The notes below the pieces were generated by a model. The model searched no databases and was not told the DNA's origin. It was given only the letters and a program-made list of their open reading frames with translations. A stretch of 64,000 nt of DNA from Lysobacterales bacterium. Lineage in GTDB: Bacteria > Pseudomonadota > Gammaproteobacteria > Xanthomonadales > SZUA-38. Location of the stretch: positions 34,773 through 98,772 of the forward strand of contig JANQOZ010000125.1 in NCBI GenBank assembly GCA_028285525.1, in the 5' to 3' direction. Below are positions 55,251 through 64,000 of the stretch, piece after piece (positions within the stretch are counted from its first letter, which is position 1; the number at the start of each line of letters is the position of its first letter). A program made the position numbers and the translations under genes.

Positions 55251-57812
55251 ATGTCTGATGTGACAGTAAGGCAGCTTGCCGAAGTGGTAGGCATCCCGAT
55301 CGACCGAATGATGGAACAGCTGAGCGAAGCCAGCCTGTCTATCAGCGATCCGGATTCGACCATTTCCAACGCTGACAAAATGCAGCTTCTCACCCATCTG
55401 CGCAAAAGCCACGGTAAGGCGGAGCGAGACTTCACCGCGCCCGACAAGGTGACGCTGAAGCGTCGCTCGGTCAGTGAGCTGAAGGTGCCGGCCGGTGCGG
55501 GACGTGCCAAGACGGTGAACGTCGAAGTTCGCAAAAAGCGGACGTACGTCAAGCGCAGCGTTATCGACGAGAAGGAAGCGGCCGACCCGATGCGCGAGGA
55601 GGCCCAGCGCAAGCTTGAGGAGGTTCAGGCTGAGCGCGCCGCCGCCAAGGAGCAAGAGACGGCGGCCGAGAAAGAGCGCGAGCGCGTTCGCAGCGAGCAG
55701 GAGGCCGAAAAGGCCCGCCTGGCCGAAGAGGCGCGCCTGAAGGAAGAGGCGCAGGAAGCCGAAAAGGCCGCCGAAGAGGCGCGCCTGGCGGCGGAAGCGG
55801 CCGCCCGCAAGAGCGAGGAGGAAGCACGCCAAAAGGCCCAGCAGGAACGGGCCCGCAAAGAAGCGGCGGAGCGGGAGTCCGAGCGCAAGAAGTCCAAGCG
55901 CAAAGAAAAGAAGGGCGACACGCGCTACGGTCGTTCCGAGCTGCACGTGGCCGCCGACAAGAGCGGCATGCGGCGGAGCAGCCGGCGCGGCGGCCGGCGC
56001 AAGACCACCGAGACGTCCGACCAGCATGGCTTTTCGCGGCCAACCGCTCCGGTCAAGCGTGAGGTGGATATCCCGGAGACCATCTCGGTGGGTGATCTGG
56101 CCCAGCGGATGGCGGTTAAGGCCACCGAAGTCATCAAAGAGATGATGAAGATGGGCATGATGGCGACCATCAACCAGACCCTGGATCAGGACACAGCGAT
56201 CCTGGTGGTCGAGGAGATGGGACACACCGCGCGCGCCGCCGAAGAGAAGGACATCGAGACGCAGCTGCGCGAAGAGTACGACGAGGCGTCGGAAGATTCC
56301 GAGGTTCGCCCACCGGTTGTGACCGTCATGGGTCACGTCGATCACGGCAAAACCTCGCTGCTGGACCATATCCGGCAGACGCGGGTGGCGGCCGGCGAGG
56401 CCGGGGGTATTACCCAGCATATCGGCGCCTACCACGTGACCACCGACAAGGGCGTCGTGAGTTTCCTGGATACCCCGGGCCACGCGGCGTTCACCGCCAT
56501 GCGGGCCCGAGGCGCCCAGTCCACCGACATCGTGATTCTGGTGGTTGCCGCTGACGACGGCGTCAAGCCGCAGACGATTGAGGCGATCCAGCACGCACGA
56601 GCGGCTGAGGTGCCGATCATCGTGGCGATCAACAAGATCGACAAGCCGGAAGCCGACCCCGAGCGGGCTCGCCAGGAGCTGTCCAACCATGAGGTGATCT
56701 CCGAGGAGTGGGGCGGTGAAGACCAGTTTGTGCACGTTTCGGCCATCACCGGCCAGGGCGTGGACGAGCTGCTGGAGGCGATCCTGCTGCAGGCTGAGCT
56801 TCTGGAACTGAAGGCCGATCCAACCCGGCGTGCTGCCGGCGTGGTGGTCGAATCCTCGCTGGACAAAGGCCGTGGCCCGGTGGCGACGGTGCTCGTTCAG
56901 AACGGAACGCTGCGCCAGGGCGACATGCTGCTGGCCGGCCAGGAGTTCGGTCGCGTCCGCGCGATGTTCAACGAGGCGGGCGACACCATCGAAGAGGCTG
57001 GACCGTCGATTCCCGCGCAGATCCTGGGTATGTCCGGAACGCCGATGGCCGGCGACGAGGTGCTCGTGGTCGACAACGAGCGGAAGGCGAAGGAAGCCTC
57101 CTCCCAGCGGCAGGCGCGGCTTCGCGATGCGCGGCTGGCGCAGCAGCAGGCGGCCAAGCTCGAAAGCGTGTTCTCCTCCATGGGTGAGGGTGAGGTCAAG
57201 CAGGTGAACCTGCTGATCAAGGCTGACGTGCAGGGCAGCGCGGAAGCGCTCCGCGACTCGCTGACCAAGCTGTCGAACGACGAGGTGACGGTCAACGTCA
57301 TCAGCAGCGGCGTCGGCGGCATCACCGAGTCTGACGCCGTGCTCGCTCAGGCGTCCAACGCCATTGTCATCGGCTTCAACGTTCGGGCTGACGCAACCGC
57401 GCGGCGCATCATCCGCGAGGCGGAGATCGATCTGCACTACTACAGCGTGATCTACGACGCGCTGGACGAGGTGAAGAAAGCGATCACCGGCGTGCTGGGC
57501 ACCGAGACCAAGGAGCAGATCGTCGGCCTGGCTGAGGTCAGGGACGTGTTCCGTTCGTCCAAGCTCGGGGCGATCGCCGGCTGCATTGTGCTGGAAGGCG
57601 TGGTGCGACGGGCCAACCCGATTCGCGTCCTGCGCGACAACGTGGTGATCTACGAAGGCGAGCTGGAGTCGCTGCGGCGCTTCAAAGACGACGTTCAGGA
57701 AGTGCAGTCCGGCACCGAATGCGGCATCGGCGTGAAGCAGTACAACGACGTGAAGCCGGGTGACCAGATCGAGTGCTTTGAGCGGGTGGAAGTTGCTCGC
57801 ACCCTCGACTGA
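55251..57812 (+). CDS. infB: Translation initiation factor IF-2
   Basis: [58 protein letters not shown]. Confidence 0.98.
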   Translation: MSDVTVRQLAEVVGIPIDRMMEQLSEASLSISDPDSTISNADKMQLLTHLRKSHGKAERDFTAPDKVTLKRRSVSELKVPAGAGRAKTVNVEVRKKRTYVKRSVIDEKEAADPMREEAQRKLEEVQAERAAAKEQETAAEKERERVRSEQEAEKARLAEEARLKEEAQEAEKAAEEARLAAEAAARKSEEEARQKAQQERARKEAAERESERKKSKRKEKKGDTRYGRSELHVAADKSGMRRSSRRGGRRKTTETSDQHGFSRPTAPVKREVDIPETISVGDLAQRMAVKATEVIKEMMKMGMMATINQTLDQDTAILVVEEMGHTARAAEEKDIETQLREEYDEASEDSEVRPPVVTVMGHVDHGKTSLLDHIRQTRVAAGEAGGITQHIGAYHVTTDKGVVSFLDTPGHAAFTAMRARGAQSTDIVILVVAADDGVKPQTIEAIQHARAAEVPIIVAINKIDKPEADPERARQELSNHEVISEEWGGEDQFVHVSAITGQGVDELLEAILLQAELLELKADPTRRAAGVVVESSLDKGRGPVATVLVQNGTLRQGDMLLAGQEFGRVRAMFNEAGDTIEEAGPSIPAQILGMSGTPMAGDEVLVVDNERKAKEASSQRQARLRDARLAQQQAAKLESVFSSMGEGEVKQVNLLIKADVQGSAEALRDSLTKLSNDEVTVNVISSGVGGITESDAVLAQASNAIVIGFNVRADATARRIIREAEIDLHYYSVIYDALDEVKKAITGVLGTETKEQIVGLAEVRDVFRSSKLGAIAGCIVLEGVVRRANPIRVLRDNVVIYEGELESLRRFKDDVQEVQSGTECGIGVKQYNDVKPGDQIECFERVEVARTLD

Positions 57813-57836
57813 TCCGGGCTTCGCGCTGGTCGGCTG

Positions 57837-58265
57837 ATGGATCGCGACTTCGGACGCCACGATCGCGTCGCCGCGCTGCTGCGGCGCGAGCTTGCGCAGC
57901 TGATTCAGCGGCAGGTCAAAGATCCTCGCGTCGGCGAGGTGACCGTCACCGACGTTGAGGTCACCGGCGATCTGTCGCTGGCGAAAGTGTATGTGGCGAG
58001 CGCTGATGAAACGACCCTGCCCGAATCGGTGGCGGGCCTGAAGCGCGCCGGGGGATATCTTCGGCGCGAGCTCGGTCAGCGGCTCACGCTGCGCATGGTG
58101 CCTGAGCTTCGATTCCTGGCGGACGATTCCGCGCAGCGGGGCGACCATATCGAGTCGCTGCTGAAATCGGTGTTGCCGGCTGACGTGCCGGAGGACGACA
58201 CACCAGACGCCGACGGAGAGGGGACCGGCGATGAGCCCGGTTCCGAGACTGACTCCCAGGCGTAA
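57837..58265 (+). CDS. rbfA: Ribosome-binding factor A
   Basis: RVAALLRRELAQLIQRQVKDPRVGEVTVTDVEVTGDLSLAKVYV. Confidence 0.96.
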   Translation: MDRDFGRHDRVAALLRRELAQLIQRQVKDPRVGEVTVTDVEVTGDLSLAKVYVASADETTLPESVAGLKRAGGYLRRELGQRLTLRMVPELRFLADDSAQRGDHIESLLKSVLPADVPEDDTPDADGEGTGDEPGSETDSQA

Positions 58266-58377
58266 GCCTCGCTCGAAGGTCGCCGGGATCCGGCGTTAAC
58301 TTATCGCCACCAACCACCGCGTGCCTGAGGCAGCTCACCACGGACCAAGGCGCGCACTCAAGTGATCGGGAGACCTC

Positions 58378-59361
58378 ATGGGACGCCGTCAGCGCGGTCA
58401 AATTGTCGACGGGATTCTGCTGCTCGATAAGCCCGCGGGGATCAGCTCCAACCGCGCGCTGCAACGGGCTCGCGGCATCCTGAACGCGCGCAAGGCGGGC
58501 CACACCGGGAGCCTCGATCCGTTTGCGACCGGCATGCTGCCGCTGTGTTTCGGGCAGGCCACGCGCTTCAGTCAATACCTGCTCGACGCCAGCAAGTGCT
58601 ATCGCGCCGTGGCGCAGCTCGGGCAGGCCACCGAAACCGGTGACCCCGAGGGAGAGGTGGTGGAGCGTCAGCCTGTCGGCGACTTCAGCGACGCTGAAAT
58701 GGCGGCTGCGGTGACGGGCCTGACCGGGGTGATCGATCAGCGCCCGCCCATGTACAGCGCGCTCAAGCACGAGGGCAAGCGGCTCTACGAGCTGGCCCGG
58801 GCCGGTATCGAGGTCCCGCGGCCGACCCGGCAGGTCACGATTCACCGGCTGATCGCGAACCGGCTGAATTCGGACCAGCTGGAGCTGGAGGTCCATTGCT
58901 CCAAAGGCACGTACATTCGGACCCTGGTTGAGGATCTGGCCGAAGCCCTGGGGACCGTAGCCTATTGCGCTGAGCTGCGCCGACTGTGGGTCGGGCCGTT
59001 TGCCGAGTTGCCCATAGTCACCTTGGAGGCGCTCGAGGCCCAGCCGCACACGGAACAGCTCCTGCCCGTGGACTTTCCGCTGCGCTGGATGCCGCGGGTA
59101 TCCCTGTCGCTTGAGGAGGCGACGGCGGTGCGTCACGGGCAGCCGCTGACGGGTAGCCGAACCATCGAGCCGGGCGACGGGGGCGCGGCCCTGGACGGCG
59201 GCGAAGCGGAGCGGCTGATCAGGCTATACGCCGGCGAGGCGTTCCTGGGCCTCGCCCGGCAAACGCCGGCCGGCCTTGCGCCGGCCAAGATCCTGGCGGC
59301 GCCGGAAGGAGCGGATTCGGAGCCCGGCGCGGCGGCGCCGGCTGGGGACCGTCGCCCGTGA
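58378..59361 (+). CDS. truB: tRNA pseudouridine(55) synthase
   Basis: GILLLDKPAGISSNRALQRARGILNARKAGHTGSLDPFATGMLPLCFGQATRFSQYLLDASK. Confidence 0.97.
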   Translation: MGRRQRGQIVDGILLLDKPAGISSNRALQRARGILNARKAGHTGSLDPFATGMLPLCFGQATRFSQYLLDASKCYRAVAQLGQATETGDPEGEVVERQPVGDFSDAEMAAAVTGLTGVIDQRPPMYSALKHEGKRLYELARAGIEVPRPTRQVTIHRLIANRLNSDQLELEVHCSKGTYIRTLVEDLAEALGTVAYCAELRRLWVGPFAELPIVTLEALEAQPHTEQLLPVDFPLRWMPRVSLSLEEATAVRHGQPLTGSRTIEPGDGGAALDGGEAERLIRLYAGEAFLGLARQTPAGLAPAKILAAPEGADSEPGAAAPAGDRRP

Positions 59362-59420
59362 GCCCCCGTACGAGCCCTTTTTGCCCGTTTGAGCGCGTGA
59401 AATTCAGGGTTTCGGCAGGC

Positions 59421-59449
59421 TTGTGAAGCGTTTGGGGCGACGGTACAAT
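59421..59449 (+). promoter_or_regulatory. Candidate sigma70 promoter for rpsO
   Basis: TTGTGA-17 bp-TACAAT. Confidence 0.65.
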
Positions 59450-59483
59450 ACGCGGTCCGAAAATCAGGCAACACCTAATATTC

Positions 59484-59527
59484 GCGAGGCGTTGGCGAGC
59501 CAACAGGGGTTCGGGTGACGACCTCGC
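59484..59527 (+). promoter_or_regulatory. Structured 5' leader of rpsO (possible S15 autoregulatory element)
   Basis: GCGAGG...CCTCGC long-range pairing enclosing GTTGGC/GCCAAC hairpin. Confidence 0.35.
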
Positions 59528-59550
59528 ATGTTTTTGTGGAGAAAAGAATC

Positions 59551-59820
59551 GTGTCGCTGTCTGCTGAAAAAGTAAGTGAAGTTGTTAAGGAATACCAGCT
59601 GTCTCCAGGGGACACCGGGTCGCCGGAGGTGCAGGTAGCGCTGCTGTCCGCACGGATCAACGATCTTTCCGGCCACTTTGCCACCCATAAGAAGGATCAC
59701 CACTCACGCCGTGGTCTGCTGAAAATGGTCAACCAGCGGCGCCGCCTGCTGGCCTACGTCAAAGGTAAGGACGTGGATCGCTACAAGTCGCTTATCAAGC
59801 GCCTTGGCCTGCGCCGCTAA
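59551..59820 (+). CDS. rpsO: 30S ribosomal protein S15; GTG start
   Basis: [70 protein letters not shown]. Confidence 0.98.
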   Translation: MSLSAEKVSEVVKEYQLSPGDTGSPEVQVALLSARINDLSGHFATHKKDHHSRRGLLKMVNQRRRLLAYVKGKDVDRYKSLIKRLGLRR

Positions 59821-59833
59821 CCTGCTCGACTTT

Positions 59834-59856
59834 CGAACCCGGATTTTCCGGGTTCG
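59834..59856 (+). terminator. rpsO-pnp intergenic hairpin/terminator
   Basis: CGAACCCGGATTTTCCGGGTTCG followed by TCTTTAT. Confidence 0.75.
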
Positions 59857-59912
59857 TCTTTATATGCCTCCGGCACAACGGTGTGCCGACCTAGAAAATC
59901 AAGGATAAATTT

Positions 59913-62012
59913 GTGGCGAAGATCACTAAAACCTTCAATTACGGCGGCCGAAACGTCACGCTCGAAGCCGGCCAAGTTGCCCGCCAGGCTTCAGGCGCGG
60001 TGATGGTCAGCGTCGACGAAACCGTGGTGCTGGTCACCGCCGTGGGTCGCAAGGGCGACGCCGGCGACCGCGGGTTTTTCCCGCTCACCGTCAACTACCA
60101 GGAGCGTACCTACGCTGCCGGTAAGATCCCGGGCGGCTTCTTCAAGCGCGAAGGCCGGCCCACCGAAAAAGAGACGCTCGTTTCGCGTCTCATCGACCGA
60201 CCGATTCGCCCGCTGTTTCCCAAGGGCTTCATGAATGAGACCCAGGTCATTGCAACCGTGATGTCGCTGAATCCCGAAGTGGACTCAGACATCCCGGCAC
60301 TGATCGGTGCCTCGGCAGCACTGGCGCTGTCCGGCCTGCCGTTTGCCGGCCCGATCGCGGCTGCGCGCGTCGGCTACATCAACGATGGCTACGTCCTGAA
60401 TCCTGACCGCAGCGCGATGGCCGAGTCCAAGCTCGACCTGGTGGTCGCCGGCACGAAGAACGCCGTGCTCATGGTGGAGTCGGAGGCTGAGCTGCTGTCC
60501 GAAGAAATCATGCTGGGCGCCGTGACGTTTGGTCACGAGCAGATGCAGGCGGCGATCGACGCGATTAACGAGATGGTTGCGGAAGCGAACGTCGAAGCGT
60601 GGGACTGGCAGGCGCCGACCCGCGACGAGAGCATCGACGCAAAAGTTGCCGAGCTGGCTGCTGCCGACCTGACTTCGGCCTATCAGATCGCTGACAAGAT
60701 GGAGCGCTACGGCCAGGTTGACGCAATCCGCGACCGGGTGATGGAAACGCTGTGTCCTGAGGAAGGCGCTGAGCTCGACGCCAAAGAGGTCGGAGCCGCC
60801 TTTTCGGCGCTGGAGAAGTCCACCGTTCGCGAGCGGGTGCTCGCCGGCGAGCCGCGTATCGACGGTCGCGCGAAGGATACGGTTCGCCCCATCGACGTGG
60901 AGGTGGGCATCCTGCCCCGCGTGCACGGGTCAGCGCTGTTTCAGCGTGGCGAAACCCAGGCGATTGTCACCACAACGCTCGGCACCGGCCGCGACGCGCA
61001 GATCATCGACGCGATCGAAGGTGAGTACAAAGAGCCCTTCATGCTCCACTACAACTTCCCGCCGTACTGCGTCGGTGAAGCGGGCTTCATGGGTGGGCCC
61101 AAGCGCCGCGAAATCGGCCACGGCAAGCTGGCCAAGCGCGGAGTAGCCGCAGTGATGCCCGGCGAAGAGGCGTTCCCTTACGTTATCCGCGTCGTGTCTG
61201 AAATCACCGAGTCGAACGGCTCGAGCTCGATGGCGAGCGTGTGCGGCAGCTCCCTGGCGATGATGGATGCCGGTGTACCGCTGAAGGCGCCCGTAGCCGG
61301 TATTGCCATGGGCCTGGTCAAGGACGGCGATCGTTACGCCGTGCTCAGCGACATCCTGGGTGACGAAGACCACCTGGGCGACATGGACTTCAAAGTGGCG
61401 GGTACCGAAGACGGCATCACCGCGCTGCAGATGGACATCAAGATCGAAGGCATCACCGCCGAGATCATGCAGACCGCGCTGACCCAGGCCAAGCAGGGTC
61501 GCCTGTTTATCCTGGGCGAGATGGCCAAGGTCATCTCTGAGCCGCGCACCGAAATGTCTGAGTTCGCGCCGCGCCTGATCCACTTCAAGGTGCATCCGGA
61601 CAAGATCCGCGACGTGATCGGCAAGGGTGGCGTGACCATCCGCGCCATCACCGAAGAGACCGGCACCACCATCGATATTGCCGACGACGGTACGATCACC
61701 ATCGCCTCCGTCAACAAGGAAGCCGCCGACGAAGCGCGCAGCCGCATCGAGCAGATCACGGCTGACATCGAGCCGGGTCAGGTGTTCGACGGCAAGGTCG
61801 CCCGGATCATGGACTTCGGCGCATTTGTGACGATCGCTCCCGGCAAAGACGGCCTGGTGCACGTGTCGCAGATCTCGCACGAGCGCGTCGAGAAGGTCAG
61901 CGACAAGCTGTCTGAGGGCGACACCGTGAAGGTGAAGGTGCTGGAAGTGGACAAGCAGGGACGTATCCGCCTGTCCATGAAAGCGCTGCTGGAGGAGTCA
62001 GCGGAAGGCTGA
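59913..62012 (+). CDS. pnp: Polyribonucleotide nucleotidyltransferase; GTG start
   Basis: RNase PH domains, [33 protein letters not shown]-term KH and S1 domains. Confidence 0.98.
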   Translation: MAKITKTFNYGGRNVTLEAGQVARQASGAVMVSVDETVVLVTAVGRKGDAGDRGFFPLTVNYQERTYAAGKIPGGFFKREGRPTEKETLVSRLIDRPIRPLFPKGFMNETQVIATVMSLNPEVDSDIPALIGASAALALSGLPFAGPIAAARVGYINDGYVLNPDRSAMAESKLDLVVAGTKNAVLMVESEAELLSEEIMLGAVTFGHEQMQAAIDAINEMVAEANVEAWDWQAPTRDESIDAKVAELAAADLTSAYQIADKMERYGQVDAIRDRVMETLCPEEGAELDAKEVGAAFSALEKSTVRERVLAGEPRIDGRAKDTVRPIDVEVGILPRVHGSALFQRGETQAIVTTTLGTGRDAQIIDAIEGEYKEPFMLHYNFPPYCVGEAGFMGGPKRREIGHGKLAKRGVAAVMPGEEAFPYVIRVVSEITESNGSSSMASVCGSSLAMMDAGVPLKAPVAGIAMGLVKDGDRYAVLSDILGDEDHLGDMDFKVAGTEDGITALQMDIKIEGITAEIMQTALTQAKQGRLFILGEMAKVISEPRTEMSEFAPRLIHFKVHPDKIRDVIGKGGVTIRAITEETGTTIDIADDGTITIASVNKEAADEARSRIEQITADIEPGQVFDGKVARIMDFGAFVTIAPGKDGLVHVSQISHERVEKVSDKLSEGDTVKVKVLEVDKQGRIRLSMKALLEESAEG

Positions 62013-62042
62013 CGCTCCCGCAATAGCTTCGGGGTTAGATTC

Positions 62043-62125
62043 GGGGTCAGGTTCAAGGGACAGAGTAGTTACTCTGTCCCTTGAACCTGACCCCAGCACT
62101 TCCTCTGTCCCTTGAACCTGACCCC
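62043..62125. repeat. Inverted + direct repeat cluster (GGGGTCAGGTTCAAGGGACAGAG), REP/BIME-like
   Basis: Perfect palindrome 62043-62094 (25-nt arms, 2-nt centre) plus a third copy CTCTGTCCCTTGAACCTGACCCC at 62103-62125. Confidence 0.9.
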
Positions 62126-62138
62126 AGCCCTTAGCCCT

Positions 62139-63158
62139 TTAGGACACGTCGCCGACCTTCAGCAGCTGCTTGCCCTGGTTGGCGCCGGTAAAGATGCGCT
62201 GAAACGTCTCAGGCGCGTTCTCCAGCCCTTCCTGCAGGTCGATCTGGTATTTCAGGTCACCCGACTGAACCCAGCCAGCAAGCTCCCGCAGCGCCTCGCC
62301 ATAGCGTTTGGCGTAGTCAAGAATGATAAAACCCTGCATGCGGCCGCGCTGAACGATGAGGTTGGCGTAGTTCTTGAGCCCGTCCGCGCCGGTGGCGCTG
62401 TTGTAGCCGGAGATAGCGCCGCAGAGCACAACGCGCCCGCCGAGGGCCAGGCCGGCGAGGGCGGCGTCCAGCGTCGGTCCGCCGACGTTGTCGAAATACA
62501 GGTCGATGCCTTTGGGGAAATGCTGGCGGAGCGCTTTGCTCAGCTTCTCCGACTTGTAGTCGATGACGCCGTCCAGGCCGGCGACCTCCGTCAGCCAGCG
62601 GCACTTTTCCTCGCCACCGGTGATGCCAACGACGCGAGCTCCCTTGATGCGCGCAATCTGGGCCGCGACGGACCCGGTGGCGCCGGCGGCGCCAGAGACC
62701 AGCACCGCGTCCCCCGACTTCACCTCTCCCACGTCCAGCATGCCGAAGTAGCCGGTCAAACCGGTCATACCGAGGACGCTCATCGTGAGCTGCGGGTCGA
62801 TGCCCGGATGCAGCTTGCTTGGAGGAATGGGTCCACCGCCGTTGCTGATGGCATAGTCCTGCCAGCCAAAACCGCCGTTGACCAGCTCACCCACCGCAAA
62901 GTCCGGATGGTTCGATTTGACGACCTGGGCCACGGAAAAACAGCGCATTACCTCACCGATCTGAATCGCCGGCAGATAGCTGTCCTGCGCGTTCATCCAG
63001 ACCCGCATGGTGGGGTCGAACGACAGGTAGAGGTTGCGCACCAGAAACTCCCCTTCACCCGGCTCCGGGATCGGCGATTCCTGCCAGCTGAAGTTTTCCC
63101 GGGACACCATGTCCTTAGGGCGCGAAGTCATGATCCACTGGCGATTAACGTCGGTCAT
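62139..63158 (-). CDS. NADP-dependent oxidoreductase (MDR family, CurA/PTGR-like)
   Basis: GDAVLVSGAAGATGSVAAQIARIKGARVVGITGGEEKCRWL...DLYFDNVGGPTLDAAL. Confidence 0.93.
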   Translation of the reverse strand: MTDVNRQWIMTSRPKDMVSRENFSWQESPIPEPGEGEFLVRNLYLSFDPTMRVWMNAQDSYLPAIQIGEVMRCFSVAQVVKSNHPDFAVGELVNGGFGWQDYAISNGGGPIPPSKLHPGIDPQLTMSVLGMTGLTGYFGMLDVGEVKSGDAVLVSGAAGATGSVAAQIARIKGARVVGITGGEEKCRWLTEVAGLDGVIDYKSEKLSKALRQHFPKGIDLYFDNVGGPTLDAALAGLALGGRVVLCGAISGYNSATGADGLKNYANLIVQRGRMQGFIILDYAKRYGEALRELAGWVQSGDLKYQIDLQEGLENAPETFQRIFTGANQGKQLLKVGDVS

Positions 63159-63191
63159 CCGGTTGCCTGCTTAAGTCCAAAACAGCCCGCA

Positions 63192-64000
63192 TCATAAACG
63201 GTTCGCCGGGATTTCCGTTACCGCGGGAATGCGGTTTACCGTCCAGCGTGTCGGCGCCCAGCGCCAGAACGCCTCGGGCGAGGTCAGCGCCCCCGCCGGA
63301 GGCTTTTCCTGGCCAAGAAACGACCAGGCCCGCGCCAGTGCCGGCATAGGCTGCTGTGGGTCGATCGGCCTCGCGCCGGTTTGTTTGCTGAGCTTGTTGC
63401 CCTGTTCGTTGAGGGCCACCGGGAGATGCAGGTAGCCGGGCTCCGGCAGCCCGAGCAGGCGCTGAAGAAACAGCTGGCGCGGCGTTGAGCCGATCAGGTC
63501 GCTGCCGCGCACCACCTCGGTGATCCCCTGAAAATGATCGTCCATGACCACAGCCAGCTGGTAGGCAGGCTGGCCGTCAGCCCGCCACAGGATAAAAGCG
63601 CCCACGTCCGTTTCGAGCTGCTGGCCGTAGGCACCCTGCACTCGATCCTGAAAAGCGTAGTGACCACTCACCCGAACCCGCCAGCTGCGCCGCTCGCGGC
63701 CGGGGGGCAGACCGCCGCTGCAGGTTTGCGGATACAGGTGACCGTGCCCGAGGTGACGACGGCTGCAGCCGCAGGGAAAGACGTGGCCGCTCGCCTTGAG
63801 CTGCTCCAGCGCCTGACGGTAAGCATCGGTTCTCGTGCTCTGAAAGAGCGTCGGCTCATCGGGCGACATGCCGAAGCGCCTCAGGTCCGCTTCGATCGCT
63901 TCGGCGGCGCCGGGTCGCTCGCGGGGCGGATCGATGTCCTCCATGCGCAGCAGCCAGCGACCCCGCTGCTGCCGCGCCTCGGCATAGCTGGCCAGGGCGG
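63192..64000 (-). CDS. gluQ: Glutamyl-Q tRNA(Asp) synthetase, truncated at window edge
   Basis: GRWLLRMEDIDPPRE...CGCSRRHL...GAFILWRADGQPAYQLAVVMDDHFQGITEVVRGSDLIGSTPRQLFLQRLLGLPEPGYLHLPVALNEQGNKLSKQTGA. Confidence 0.94.
   Translation of the reverse strand, partial: ALASYAEARQQRGRWLLRMEDIDPPRERPGAAEAIEADLRRFGMSPDEPTLFQSTRTDAYRQALEQLKASGHVFPCGCSRRHLGHGHLYPQTCSGGLPPGRERRSWRVRVSGHYAFQDRVQGAYGQQLETDVGAFILWRADGQPAYQLAVVMDDHFQGITEVVRGSDLIGSTPRQLFLQRLLGLPEPGYLHLPVALNEQGNKLSKQTGARPIDPQQPMPALARAWSFLGQEKPPAGALTSPEAFWRWAPTRWTVNRIPAVTEIPANRL

Noticed and set aside
54939-58148. 1069-aa antisense ORF over infB
   Set aside because: High-GC antisense artefact. The sense strand encodes unmistakable NusA/IF-2; the antisense translation is low-complexity H/L/R-rich with no domain.
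62112-63197. 361-aa + strand ORF antisense to the oxidoreductase
   Set aside because: Antisense shadow; begins inside the palindromic repeat and shows no domain.

Overview
The window is a high-GC chromosomal segment from a gammaproteobacterium, probably Xanthomonadales/Lysobacterales-like (inferred from gene order and protein style, not proven). Most of it is conserved housekeeping DNA: parC/parE; pyrG-kdsA-eno-ftsB-truD; surE-pcm-yqaA-nlpD-rpoS; rlmE-ftsH-folP-glmM; tpiA-secG-tRNA-Leu-nuoA..N; tRNA-fMet-rimP-nusA-infB-rbfA-truB-rpsO-pnp; and a truncated gluQ at the right edge. The most interesting locus is at the left edge (1-5634). It is a tightly packed, translationally coupled cassette of a formylglycine-generating-enzyme-fold protein (truncated), a small secreted protein, a MotA/TolQ/ExbB-type proton channel subunit, a degenerate actin/Hsp70-like + FHA protein, and two paralogous VWA proteins. 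Each VWA protein starts with a TolR/ExbD/MotB-like single TM helix carrying an Asp (SLSFLDxxxCGFGAxILxxVI). I propose it is a 5:2-type proton-driven motor with VWA output domains, possibly with a heterodimeric B-subunit. Other observations: a ~180-nt rimP-nusA leader with two back-to-back intrinsic terminators, possible NrdR-like tandem boxes upstream of parE, a possibly leaderless nuoA mRNA, an initiator tRNA with a U1:U72 mismatch, truD apparently lacking an ATG/GTG/TTG start, a perfect 25-bp-arm palindrome repeat downstream of pnp, a secreted protein ending in IFADGFE, and an FG-GAP protein with two C-terminal copies of an uncharacterised W-rich domain. No CRISPR array, rRNA, prophage or transposase gene was seen.
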